Source: Clostridium beijerinckii HUN142 (lineage in GTDB: Bacteria; Bacillota; Clostridia; Clostridiales; Clostridiaceae). Taken from it: DNA of 64,000 bases. A program made the translations under genes and the position numbers. This document shows positions 47,461-55,545 of the stretch, piece after piece. Position 1 is the first letter of the stretch; each line of letters begins with the position of its first letter. The DNA is taken from positions 5,876-69,875 of the forward strand of contig NZ_KK211337.1 of NCBI RefSeq assembly GCF_000621745.1. Direction: 5' to 3'. The notes below the pieces were generated by a model. It worked only from the letters and a program-made list of their open reading frames with translations. It was not told where the DNA came from and made no database searches.

Positions 47461-47613
47461 ATGAATGAGACAAAATTAAAATGGAGTGAACCAGAGGTTA
47501 TGGATTTATCCGTAAAAGATACTCAATTAGGGGGGCATTACTCTAGTTCCCCAGATGGAGCACCATGGCAGGACTCAAATGGTAATTGGCAAGAACCACA
47601 TGGAAAATCATAA
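47461..47613 (+). CDS. Lasso peptide precursor 1
   Basis: A 50-residue peptide after AGGAGG. The leader (about residues 1-23) has KWSEPEVMDLSVKDT, matching the lasso leader pattern aromatic-x-x-P ... L ... T, as in paeninodin (YSKP ... T). The following part reads LGGHYSSSPDGAPW, then QDSNGNWQEPHGKS. If the ring starts at Gly24, Asp32 is residue 9 and a nine-residue ring is possible; the SPD order matches the TPD of paeninodin. The conserved Thr would then be at -3 rather than -2. Trp36 and Trp43 could act as steric plugs. The C-terminal Ser is the likely kinase target. Confidence 0.85.
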   Translation: MNETKLKWSEPEVMDLSVKDTQLGGHYSSSPDGAPWQDSNGNWQEPHGKS

Positions 47614-47663
47614 GATAAAAAATATCGTAGCTCAAAGACTCAAAAGATAAATCATTAATTATA

Positions 47664-47978
47664 ATATAGATAAACCAACTTTAAAACTAGACTTATGTGA
47701 TAACTTACCGAAATCATAAATATTTTGATTCCGAAAAGCTATGAAAATATCGCTGAAGGTTCTAATCAGCAGGTTGTATCTACTTTAGCATGCTCCAACT
47801 TTCAGTTTGACAAGCTAAAATGGAACAACCTACAGATAAGACCCTTTAACAGCTCGTTTTCAAATGTTTTCTCAACAAATATATTTATGATTTCTAGTGA
47901 AGATATGAACTTAAAGTTTTAGCAACTTTGTAAATATGTTCATCCAATAAGTTTAATTCTTAAATTGTTTATCTATAA
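47664..47978. mobile_element. MITE-like hairpin element, copy 2 (between the precursors)
   Basis: It starts ATATAGATAAAC and ends TTGTTTATCTATA. The interior is a long imperfect palindrome centred on about 47815: AGCAGGTTGT pairs with ACAACCTACAG, and TTTAGC with GCTAAA. It is close to copy 3 (54086-54356) over most of its length, sharing CCGAAAAGCTATG-like blocks and ATCGCTGAAGGTTC. A 65-codon frame inside (47725-47922) is a by-product of the repeat, not a gene. The right end is less clean than in copy 3. Confidence 0.6.
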
Positions 47979-48013
47979 GTTTAAATATCTAGAAGTTAAG
48001 GAGGAAGGCTAAA

Positions 48014-48166
48014 ATTAATAAAACAAAGTTAAAATGGAGTAAACCTGATATTGTCAAATTATCAGTAAAAGATACTAAGTTAGGATCTGGCGGCTATGAT
48101 GCTGCAGATGGAGCACCATGGCAAGATTCCAATGGTAATTGGCAAGAACCAAAAGGAAAATCATAA
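48014..48166 (+). CDS. Lasso peptide precursor 2 with ATT in place of the start codon
   Basis: A 50-codon frame aligned residue by residue with precursor 1: leader KTKLKWSKPDIVKLSVKDT, then KLGSGGYDAADGAPW and the same tail QDSNGNWQEP, KGKS. Gly24 to Asp32 again spans nine residues. The first codon is ATT where precursor 1 has ATG, although AAGGAGGAAGG stands at the proper distance. Upstream, the frame reaches a TAG at 47990 with no ATG, GTG or TTG between, and none occurs inside the leader. It is either translated weakly from ATT or a silenced copy. Confidence 0.75.
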   Translation: MNKTKLKWSKPDIVKLSVKDTKLGSGGYDAADGAPWQDSNGNWQEPKGKS

Positions 48167-48223
48167 GATAAAAAGAAAACTTAAGAGATAATTTATATGG
48201 GTTATTAATGAAAAATTAGAATG

Positions 48224-48253
48224 AAGGACTGTTGTAGAATGCAACAGTCCTTT
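48224..48253 (+). terminator. Terminator after precursor 2
   Basis: AAGGACTGTTG and CAACAGTCCTTT form an 11-bp stem with a 7-nt loop, extended by GAATG/CATTC further out. A short T-run is part of the arm. It closes the lasso operon before the subtilase gene. Confidence 0.75.
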
Positions 48254-48388
48254 GTCATTCATTAGAAAGTTACAGTAGCATATGTAGATAAGTATAATAT
48301 AATGTAATAAAAATATTAATGATAAGAGATGATACTATGCTTAAATATCCCGTATTGTATGTAAAAAAATTAGGAGTTGTGTGCTAAG

Positions 48389-50329
48389 ATGGATAATAGT
48401 GATTTTTTTAATGCATTAAATATAACATCCATAAGAGAAAAAAATATTAAAGGAAAAGGAATTAAAATTGCAGTAATAGATTCAGGTGCAAACAGTTTTG
48501 ATGGAAAGTTATTTATAAAAGGTGGATATAATTGTATAGGTAAAAATAATGATTATCATGATGATGATGGACATGGCACTTCTGTTGCTAGTATTATATC
48601 AAGTGTTGATTATGGAGTGGCTACAGAAAGCGATGTATATTCAGTAAAAGTGGACTTATCACTTGCAAATGAGGTAGTAATAAATCAAGTTGTTGAAGGT
48701 ATGAGATGGTGTATTGATAATAATATGGATATTGTCAATATGTCGTTTGGATTTCCTGGTTATGAAAGTGATGAATTAGAGGCTATATGCCTTGAAGCAA
48801 AGAAAAAAGGAATTATTTTAGTATGTGCTGCAGGTAATACATCAATTAATGCATATTTGCCAATTCCAGCAAGATATGATTCTACAATTTCAATTTCTAA
48901 TGTAGATAAAAATAATGTTATATCAGAAACATCTTCTTATTCTTTTGGAATAGATTTCTGTTGTTATGGAGAAAAAGTAGCAGCGTTAGATAAAAATGGA
49001 GAGAGTGTAATTGTATCTGGGACCTCGTTTTCATCAGCAATGGCTACGGGGATCATAGCTTTGTTAAGACAACAAAACCAAGATGTAACGTGTAGAGAAA
49101 TGTATGAAATCTTAAAGGATAATTGCATAGATTTAGGTGATAAAGGTAAAGATTTATACTACGGATATGGATTAATTCAGGCAATTATACTACCTATCAC
49201 TTACAAGAAAGAATACGAATTAATACTAGGAGATATACCCAAAAACATATATTTTCCACAATTAAAATTACAAGTTCAAGAATCCAATCAAGTAAATTCT
49301 AATATAGTTTTTCTACCAAATGAGATGGGATATGTTAAGTTTTTCGTGACAGATAGCAGCATAGCAACAGTAAGTGAACAAGGAATTGTCACAGGTAGAA
49401 AGGTTGGCACTACTAATTTGATAGCAATTTATAATAATAAAGCTACAGTTTGTGAAGTGAATGTCGTTAGTACTGATAATAATAATCCACCACCAGATAT
49501 TCCTACTACGGATTTATTTAATTTAAAATATTTAAATGTATATAAAATGCATAATTCAGGAATAAAAGGAAAAGGGATTAAAATTGCTTATCTAGGATAT
49601 GGATGTATATCAACTGATAAGATTAATGTTAGTAAATATGTTGATGTTACAAAGGAGAAAAGTAACTTTGTAGATTCAAATGGGTACGGAACTATATATA
49701 CAAGCTTGATATCAGGAAAATTGATTGGAGTAGCACCGGAATGTGAGATGTATGTAATAAAGGAATCGGTAGATTATTCAGCTAGATCATATACAAATTG
49801 TCAGAATGCAGTTAAGTGGTGCATTGATAATAAAATTGACATAATCAATTTTGATAATGGTGTTCAGGACACGGTAGCTGATAGTTTATTAAAACAATGT
49901 TATGATGCGAATATTATTTGTGTAACTAATGGAGGGGGATGGGCTATAGGTCCTCAGCATAAATCTATTTACTCTATTACAGTAAATTATGTAACTCCTG
50001 ATAAAAAGTTCATTAGCGGAGATGAAAATAAGACACCATTTACAGGAAGTTTTGTGGATTGTGTATCCTATGGTTATGGAGTTACTTGCGTAAATTCGAA
50101 GAATGAATATGATGTATATGAAATAGGAACAAATCCAAATAAAATATTTTTATGCGATGTAGCTGTAATGCAGGTAATGGGCTTATTAGCATTATTAAAA
50201 CAACAAAACCCAGCAATAAATAATGCAGTTAAGGTTAGGGAACTGCTTCCAAAATTATGTGAACCATTATATGGAGGAAAGAACGATAATACTGGTTATG
50301 GATTATTAAAAGCTGATATTTTGCAATAA
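48389..50329 (+). CDS. Tandem subtilisin-like protein: active domain, Ig-like spacer, inactive domain
   Basis: The 646-residue protein has no signal peptide. Residues 1-270 are a subtilase with all catalytic residues: Asp31 (AVIDSG), His62 (DGHGTSVAS), oxyanion Asn150 (AAGN) and Ser213 (SGTSFSSAMA). Residues 280-360 resemble a Big_2 Ig-like domain. Residues 376-646 are a second subtilase-like domain that aligns with the first but has lost the triad: Asp to Gly403 (AYLGYG), His to Tyr433 (NGYGT), and no Ser at the GTS position (EIGTNPNKI). AGGAG lies 12 bases before the ATG. Between the lasso operon and its exporter, it may process the lasso peptide or give immunity; this is inference. Confidence 0.85.
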   Translation: MDNSDFFNALNITSIREKNIKGKGIKIAVIDSGANSFDGKLFIKGGYNCIGKNNDYHDDDGHGTSVASIISSVDYGVATESDVYSVKVDLSLANEVVINQVVEGMRWCIDNNMDIVNMSFGFPGYESDELEAICLEAKKKGIILVCAAGNTSINAYLPIPARYDSTISISNVDKNNVISETSSYSFGIDFCCYGEKVAALDKNGESVIVSGTSFSSAMATGIIALLRQQNQDVTCREMYEILKDNCIDLGDKGKDLYYGYGLIQAIILPITYKKEYELILGDIPKNIYFPQLKLQVQESNQVNSNIVFLPNEMGYVKFFVTDSSIATVSEQGIVTGRKVGTTNLIAIYNNKATVCEVNVVSTDNNNPPPDIPTTDLFNLKYLNVYKMHNSGIKGKGIKIAYLGYGCISTDKINVSKYVDVTKEKSNFVDSNGYGTIYTSLISGKLIGVAPECEMYVIKESVDYSARSYTNCQNAVKWCIDNKIDIINFDNGVQDTVADSLLKQCYDANIICVTNGGGWAIGPQHKSIYSITVNYVTPDKKFISGDENKTPFTGSFVDCVSYGYGVTCVNSKNEYDVYEIGTNPNKIFLCDVAVMQVMGLLALLKQQNPAINNAVKVRELLPKLCEPLYGGKNDNTGYGLLKADILQ

Positions 50330-50341
50330 TATGATATTTAA

Positions 50342-50394
50342 AATAAGGAATTGATTATAATTTATTGAGGTACAATTATAATTAATTCCTTATT
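50342..50394. terminator. Bidirectional terminator between convergent genes
   Basis: AATAAGGAATTGATTATAATT and AATTATAATTAATTCCTTATT pair over 21 bp with one mismatch and an 11-nt loop. The A- and T-rich ends suit termination from both strands. Confidence 0.75.
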
Positions 50395-50412
50395 TATATA
50401 AATAGTTGTAAT

Positions 50413-52122
50413 CTATCGATAAGAAGTGCACAGAGTAAGGGTGGAATTTTCTAATTTATATATCTTATCGCAAATTGAAAGTGCAGATGGTCTATGAGTA
50501 ATTATTATACATATAGGTTTAGGAATTAGGTTTTTAACTTGATTTAATATGTTTAATTCAGTCTCTGAATCCAATGAGGAAGTCGCTTCGTCTAGGATAA
50601 GAATTGGTCTTTTTCTTAAAAATGCTCTAGCAATAGCTAAACGCTGCGCTTGTCCTTCTGATAATCCAATTCCTCTTTCTCCTATAAGGGTATTCAATTT
50701 GTTTGGTAATGAATTAACGAAATCTAATGAAGAAGACATATTTAATGCTTCGAGAATCTGATTTTTAGTTGCCTCAGGATTACCAAATTTTAAATTTTCT
50801 AAAATACTACCAGAGAATAAAGTATTCCCTTGAGGAACATAAGAAATCAAATTTCTATGATTTGTATTTAAAATTTCTTCATTAATATATATATTTCCTT
50901 TGCTTGGGTAAATCAAACATAATAAAAGCCTTATTAATGTAGTTTTACCTTCGCCAGAAGGGCCTATAAGAGCAATTGTTTCACCATAGTTTATTGAAAC
51001 GGAGATGTTTTCTAAAATAGTAGAAGTCGAAACATAACCAAAGTCTACATTTTCAAAATAAATTTTAGTATTTAAATAAGCAGTAGATTTAGTATAGTCA
51101 TTCTCAATATAAGGAGTTATATGTATATCATTCTTTATTGCTTCGTTATTAGGAATTTCTAAAGTCATATTTTCTAGCTCAATCAATCTGTCTGCTGCTG
51201 ATAATGCTGATACAAGTTGAGGAAAAGAACTAGATAAACCATAGATAGGAATTTGTATATTTGAAAATAACTGAAGCATAGCGGTTAAGTCTCCAAAAGC
51301 TGATACACCACTAATTGAAAGGCTAACTGTTCCCCAAATAAAAACAACAAAATATCCTAACATAGAGCTCAATGCTAAAAAGCCATTAGATATGGCTGAA
51401 AAATAGCTTTTCTTTATTGAAAGATTTAATTTTTCAGATTGAATCTTAGCTAAATCCTTAGATCTATTGTTTTCCAAGCAAAAACTTTTTACGATGAGGA
51501 TATTATTAAAGCTTTCTTGCAAAAAGCGATTATAAAGAGTTTCCTTTTTTTGAATTTCTGTATAGAAGTAGCTTAGTTTCTTACCGTATACTTTACTTAG
51601 TAATATTAAGATGGGGAATATACCAATAGAAATTACAGACATTATTGGGGATATTGATAGGAGAGCAATGAATGACGAGAATAGCATTACTAGTAGGGAA
51701 ATAATTGAAGGAATAGTACTTGTGATCGTGCTTGTTATAGTATTAACATCATTAGTTATGCGGGTAAGCAATTCAACGCTATGATATTTATTATGTTCCA
51801 TCCATTTACTATAAATTATGTGATTATATAGTTTGCCTTGCAGCTTATTTCTTACACTTTCACAGACATAGGAAGATACAATTGTATTAATAGAATTTAA
51901 AATTATATTAGATAATAGTAATATCCCAAGAATTATTACCCATTTTACAGTTTCGGCTTTAATGTTTTGAGTTGAAGAGTCAATTAGGGATTTTACTACT
52001 AATGATCTACCTACAGTAAGGACTGAAAGAATAGAGCCAATTAAGATTATAAGTGAAATCCATAAAAATGAAGATTTACATTTATCATAGATCCAGCAAA
52101 TGTTTCTAAAAATCTTTTTCAT
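50413..52122 (-). CDS. ABC exporter, probably for the lasso peptide (D protein)
   Basis: The 569-residue half-transporter has a six-segment membrane domain (residues about 15-300) and an ATPase domain with Walker A LIGPSGEGKTTLIRLL, signature LSEGQAQRLAIARAF and Walker B ILILDEATSSLD. It lacks a C39 peptidase domain, as is usual for lasso D proteins, since B2 removes the leader. It exports the peptide and commonly gives self-protection. It is transcribed towards the lasso operon rather than with it. The start is MKKIFRNICWIYDK; TTTTTTACAGG-like upstream DNA gives only a weak ribosome-binding site. Confidence 0.82.
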   Translation of the reverse strand: MKKIFRNICWIYDKCKSSFLWISLIILIGSILSVLTVGRSLVVKSLIDSSTQNIKAETVKWVIILGILLLSNIILNSINTIVSSYVCESVRNKLQGKLYNHIIYSKWMEHNKYHSVELLTRITNDVNTITSTITSTIPSIISLLVMLFSSFIALLSISPIMSVISIGIFPILILLSKVYGKKLSYFYTEIQKKETLYNRFLQESFNNILIVKSFCLENNRSKDLAKIQSEKLNLSIKKSYFSAISNGFLALSSMLGYFVVFIWGTVSLSISGVSAFGDLTAMLQLFSNIQIPIYGLSSSFPQLVSALSAADRLIELENMTLEIPNNEAIKNDIHITPYIENDYTKSTAYLNTKIYFENVDFGYVSTSTILENISVSINYGETIALIGPSGEGKTTLIRLLLCLIYPSKGNIYINEEILNTNHRNLISYVPQGNTLFSGSILENLKFGNPEATKNQILEALNMSSSLDFVNSLPNKLNTLIGERGIGLSEGQAQRLAIARAFLRKRPILILDEATSSLDSETELNILNQVKNLIPKPICIIITHRPSALSICDKIYKLENSTLTLCTSYR

Positions 52123-52661
52123 TAAATATTAGTTGCTATAGAATAACAACTTGTCCCTCCTTTTTTACAGGTAAGTTATTTAGAATTTAGGATAATACAA
52201 ATAAATATTTTATAAGCAAGAGTAAAGGGGTATTTAATAATTTTATCATATATAGTAAAATATGTAAACAGTAAAAGGGCATATAGATAATCTCATTCAA
52301 GTGAAATATTCTATATTTAAAGTGGTGATTGAAATTGTAGTTGATAATTTTTACTAAAATGCGAATATTGATAGTTAGACCGTTATAATAAAGTAAATTA
52401 GTTACATATTTTGTTTTATTTTGTCTAATTTAAATACTAAGTATAATATAAGAAAAAATTATGATATAATGTTAAATAGTGATGTTATTAAATTTAATTA
52501 ACTATTTAGGGGGAAGATTTTGTTGAGAAGATTAATGAAATTAATGATGTGTGTAATTTTAGATTAAACATTTGCTGATTATTATTTAAAATAATGATTA
52601 AAACTTAGAAAAAACTTTTAGGACATGCATTTAAAAATAGAAATTATAGGGAGTTTGACAA
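52123..52661. other. Regulatory region between the exporter and EPS cluster 2
   Basis: It should hold divergent promoters. The best plus-strand candidate is an extended -10 box, TGATATAAT (52462-52470), without a good -35. A tiny frame at 52523-52567 (TTG start, 14 codons, MRRLMKLMMCVILD) follows AGGGGGAAG and may be a leader peptide or a gene remnant. The CTACC-N7-GGTAG operator of cluster 1 is not present. Confidence 0.4.
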
Positions 52662-53360
52662 ATGAACGAAGAAAACATAAGAATTGAAGAGTCCATTAGG
52701 ATTGAAGAAATAATAAATATATTATTAAAAAGATGGAAGATGATACTTTCAATAACTTTACTTGCAACATTAACAGCCGGAATTATTAGTTTTTTTGTGA
52801 TTGCACCAAAGTATGAAGCAAGCACAAAGGTATTTATAGGTAAAGAAAAGACAGATAGTAAGGATCAAAATTATAATAATAGTGATATTCAGATGTATCA
52901 GCAATTATTAAAAACTTATGCAGAAGTTATAAAAACTAATGCTCTAGTTGAAAAAGCTATTGATGCTGAAGGATTTCATTTGATTTCTAAAGATGTTCTT
53001 GAAGACTTAACTGTTACACCAGCAGCAAATACTCAGATTTTAGAAATAAAATACATAAGCAAGGATAGAAATTTAAGTAAAGAAGTATTAGATTCTGTAA
53101 CAAACCAGTTTATAAAAACATCTACAGATCTTATACCAAATGGTAATGTAAAAATAGTAGAGCCAGCAGAATTGCCTGAAAATCCAGCTAGCCCTAATAA
53201 GAAATTAAATATTGCTATTGCATTTTTACTTGGACTTATGATAAGCGTTGGGTTAGCATTTTTATTAGAATTTTTAGATAATACATTTAAGAGCAAAGAA
53301 CAATTAGAACAAATATTAGGAGTTCCTGTTATCGGTGCAATTCCTGATGATTTGGAATAG
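52662..53360 (+). CDS. Polysaccharide chain-length regulator / kinase activator (Wzz-type), cluster 2
   Basis: The 232-residue paralogue of the protein at 20260 keeps the same layout: transmembrane segment at about residues 30-50, APKYEASTKVFIGKEK, QQLLKTYAEVIKTNALVEKAI, PNGNVKIVEPAELPENPASPNKK, a second membrane segment and EFLDNTFKSKEQLEQILGVPVIGAIPDD. It differs at the N-terminus by a doubled IRIEES/IRIEE. It should work with the kinase encoded 11 bases downstream. Confidence 0.88.
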   Translation: MNEENIRIEESIRIEEIINILLKRWKMILSITLLATLTAGIISFFVIAPKYEASTKVFIGKEKTDSKDQNYNNSDIQMYQQLLKTYAEVIKTNALVEKAIDAEGFHLISKDVLEDLTVTPAANTQILEIKYISKDRNLSKEVLDSVTNQFIKTSTDLIPNGNVKIVEPAELPENPASPNKKLNIAIAFLLGLMISVGLAFLLEFLDNTFKSKEQLEQILGVPVIGAIPDDLE

Positions 53361-53371
53361 GGGGATAAAAG

Positions 53372-54088
53372 ATGTTTTCAGCAAAGAGATTACATAAAGC
53401 AGTAGAAAATCAAGAATATAAAGGTTTTGTAGTTGAGAAAAAGCCAAAATCAATAGTATCAGAAGCGTATAGAACATTAAGGACAAACATTCAGTATTCA
53501 TCCTTTGATAAAACAATTAAAACTATTGTAATTACTAGTGCGGAAGCAGCAGAAGGAAAGTCTACCGTGTCAGGGAATCTTGCATTATCTTTTGCTCAAA
53601 ATGAAAAGAGAGTTATAATAGTTGATTGTGATCTGAGAAAGCCTTCAGTTCATAAGAATTTTAAACTATCAAACTTAAGCGGTTTGTCAGAAGTTCTTAT
53701 AGGAAAAGAAGATTTATATAAGGTGATACAAAATCGTAACGAAAACCTTGATATATTAACATCTGGTAAGATTCCACCTAATCCATCAGAAATGTTATCT
53801 TCAACTGCTATGACTAATTTAATACAAAAGTTAGGAGAAAAATACGATATAGTAATTTTAGATAGTGCACCACTTCAAGCAGTTACAGATGCTCAAATAC
53901 TTTCTACAAAAGCAGATGGAACCATACTTGTTGTAAGAGCACAAAGAACAAGTAGAGAATCAGTAATTGAGGCAAAGAATTTATTAACTAAAGTTGGAGC
54001 TAATATATTAGGGACTGTACTTCATGCAGTAGAAAATACTAGAGGTAAATACTACTACTATTACGGAAGCAGTGAAGAAGGTAAGTAG
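53372..54088 (+). CDS. Bacterial tyrosine kinase (CpsD/YwqD-type), cluster 2
   Basis: The 238-residue paralogue of the kinase at 20962 has Walker A SAEAAEGKST, VIIVDCDLRKPSVH, IVILDSAPLQ and a C-terminal KYYYYYGSSEEGK with five Tyr residues. Its last codons differ from the paralogue, and the stop TAG is the first triplet of a MITE-like element (TAGATA...). The insertion therefore seems to have replaced the original C-terminal residues, but the Tyr cluster survives, so the kinase is probably functional. Confidence 0.88.
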   Translation: MFSAKRLHKAVENQEYKGFVVEKKPKSIVSEAYRTLRTNIQYSSFDKTIKTIVITSAEAAEGKSTVSGNLALSFAQNEKRVIIVDCDLRKPSVHKNFKLSNLSGLSEVLIGKEDLYKVIQNRNENLDILTSGKIPPNPSEMLSSTAMTNLIQKLGEKYDIVILDSAPLQAVTDAQILSTKADGTILVVRAQRTSRESVIEAKNLLTKVGANILGTVLHAVENTRGKYYYYYGSSEEGK

Positions 54089-54356
54089 ATATCCAAATTT
54101 GAACTTAGATTTATGTCATAACTTACCGAAATTATAAATATTTTGATTCCGAAAAACTATGAAAATATCGCTGAAGGTTCTAAGCAGCAGGTTGTATCCA
54201 ATTTAGCATGTTCCCACTTTTAGTGTGACAAGCTAAAATGGAACAACCTACAGCTAAGAACCTTTAACAGCTCATTTTCAAATATTTTCTCCACAAATAT
54301 ATTTATAATTTCTAGTAAAGACATGAATTTAAAGTTCTAGCAGATTTGTTTATCTA
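54086..54356. mobile_element. MITE-like hairpin element, copy 3
   Basis: It runs from TAGATATCCAAA to TTTGTTTATCTA and matches copy 2 closely over most of its length, including ACTTACCGAAAT, TATTTTGATTCCGAAAA, ATCGCTGAAGGTTCTAA and the central hairpin AGCAGGTTGT/ACAACCTACAGC. It separates the kinase gene from the phosphatase gene and contains no gene. Confidence 0.65.
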
Positions 54357-54685
54357 ATAAGTCAGAGGTTTAAATTGGATATATAATTACAGTTTAGCCT
54401 CTAATGTAACGCTTCCACAAAAGCAAGATCTTTATTTCTGGTATAGAGTATATTTCATTAATAGGTATAGTTTGGGAAGTTAGATATCTTGTGAATAAAT
54501 TGTATATAATCTAGAATTAAGTGAAGAATAGTGATTTTATCTCTATTGGAATACTTCCGATATGAGCGAGCTTAGAATATAGATATCTACTGGGAGCGAA
54601 TAGTTGTTATATGATTTGGAATTGAGTGTTAATAGATGTCTTTTTTTGATGATTGATTTTTTTATTTTAGAGGAGAGGGATAGTT
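54357..54685. other. Intergenic region before the phosphatase gene
   Basis: No ORF is supported. TATAAT at 54505-54510 has no matching -35 box. AGAGG ... CCTCT (about 54364-54402) could form a weak hairpin. GAGGAGAGGG at about 54671 is the ribosome-binding site of the next gene. Confidence 0.35.
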
Positions 54686-55450
54686 ATGATAGTAGATATT
54701 CATTCGCATATAATACCTGGGATTGATGATGGATCTAAGGATATGGAAATGACTTTGGAAATGCTTAGAAATGCGGAAAAAGATGGCGTTAAAGAAATTG
54801 TAGCTACTCCTCATTATTTACTTGAGTATGGAGAAGCTACAATTGATGAAGTTAAGAATTATGTGAAAGAAATTAATAATATTTTAGGAAAAGAGAACAT
54901 AGATATAAAGATATATAGTGGTCAGGAAGTCTATTATACTGAAAAGATAATAGAATACTATATGCAAGGAAATATTGGAACTCTAAATGATTCTAGATAT
55001 ATGCTTGTTGAATTTCCGATGAGAAAGTTTGATGAAAGTATATTTGATACACTTTATGAGCTTCAAGTAAGAAATATAGTTCCAGTAATTGCGCATCCAG
55101 AAAGGTACATTCCTATTATAGAAGATCCTAAAAATATTAATAAGTTTATTAATGAAGGTTATTTGTTTCAGGTAAATGCAGGGAGTATAGATGGGAGATT
55201 CGGAGAAAAGATTCAAAAGACAGCTAATATACTTCTAGATAATGGTATATATAACTTTATAGGTTCAGATGCTCATAATATTAATAGAAGAAATACTGGT
55301 CTTAGTACGGCTTTGGATTTAATAAATAAAAGCACCATTAAGAATATATTTAAAGAAAGCTCTGAAAAAATCCTGAATAATGGAGAAGCGAAGTTTCTAG
55401 GAGAGAAAATTAAAGAAAAAAAATCGATATTTTGGTTTTTAAAGAGATAA
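54686..55450 (+). CDS. PHP-type tyrosine-protein phosphatase (CpsB/YwqE-like)
   Basis: The 254-residue protein has the metal-binding PHP motifs: DIHSHIIPGIDDGSKD at the start, VATPHY, GQEVYY, VEFPMR, IAHPERY, VNAGSIDG and FIGSDAHN. CpsB/YwqE enzymes remove phosphate from the Tyr cluster of BY-kinases and so reset polymer assembly. Cluster 1 has no such gene, so this phosphatase may serve both kinases. It lies 330 bases after the MITE-like element. Confidence 0.92.
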   Translation: MIVDIHSHIIPGIDDGSKDMEMTLEMLRNAEKDGVKEIVATPHYLLEYGEATIDEVKNYVKEINNILGKENIDIKIYSGQEVYYTEKIIEYYMQGNIGTLNDSRYMLVEFPMRKFDESIFDTLYELQVRNIVPVIAHPERYIPIIEDPKNINKFINEGYLFQVNAGSIDGRFGEKIQKTANILLDNGIYNFIGSDAHNINRRNTGLSTALDLINKSTIKNIFKESSEKILNNGEAKFLGEKIKEKKSIFWFLKR

Positions 55451-55510
55451 AACCATTATTTCATGTCTAAGAATGGAATAAATTTCATAGTATGGATTGT
55501 CGAATATATA

Positions 55511-55539
55511 TTAACAAATTATTAATTATGTGGTATAAT
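55511..55539 (+). promoter_or_regulatory. Strong promoter before the cluster 2 priming transferase
   Basis: TTAACA (55511-55516), 17 bp, TATAAT (55534-55539), with TGG just before the -10 box (extended -10). Transcription should begin near 55546. Confidence 0.8.
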
Positions 55540-55545
55540 CTGAGA

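Noticed and set aside
47725-47922. 65-codon frame between the lasso precursors
   Set aside because: It lies wholly in the palindromic MITE-like element, has no ribosome-binding site, and the same sequence in copy 3 is not kept as a frame.
50549-50761. Plus-strand frame opposite the lasso exporter
   Set aside because: It is antisense to the conserved ATPase motifs and has no ribosome-binding site.
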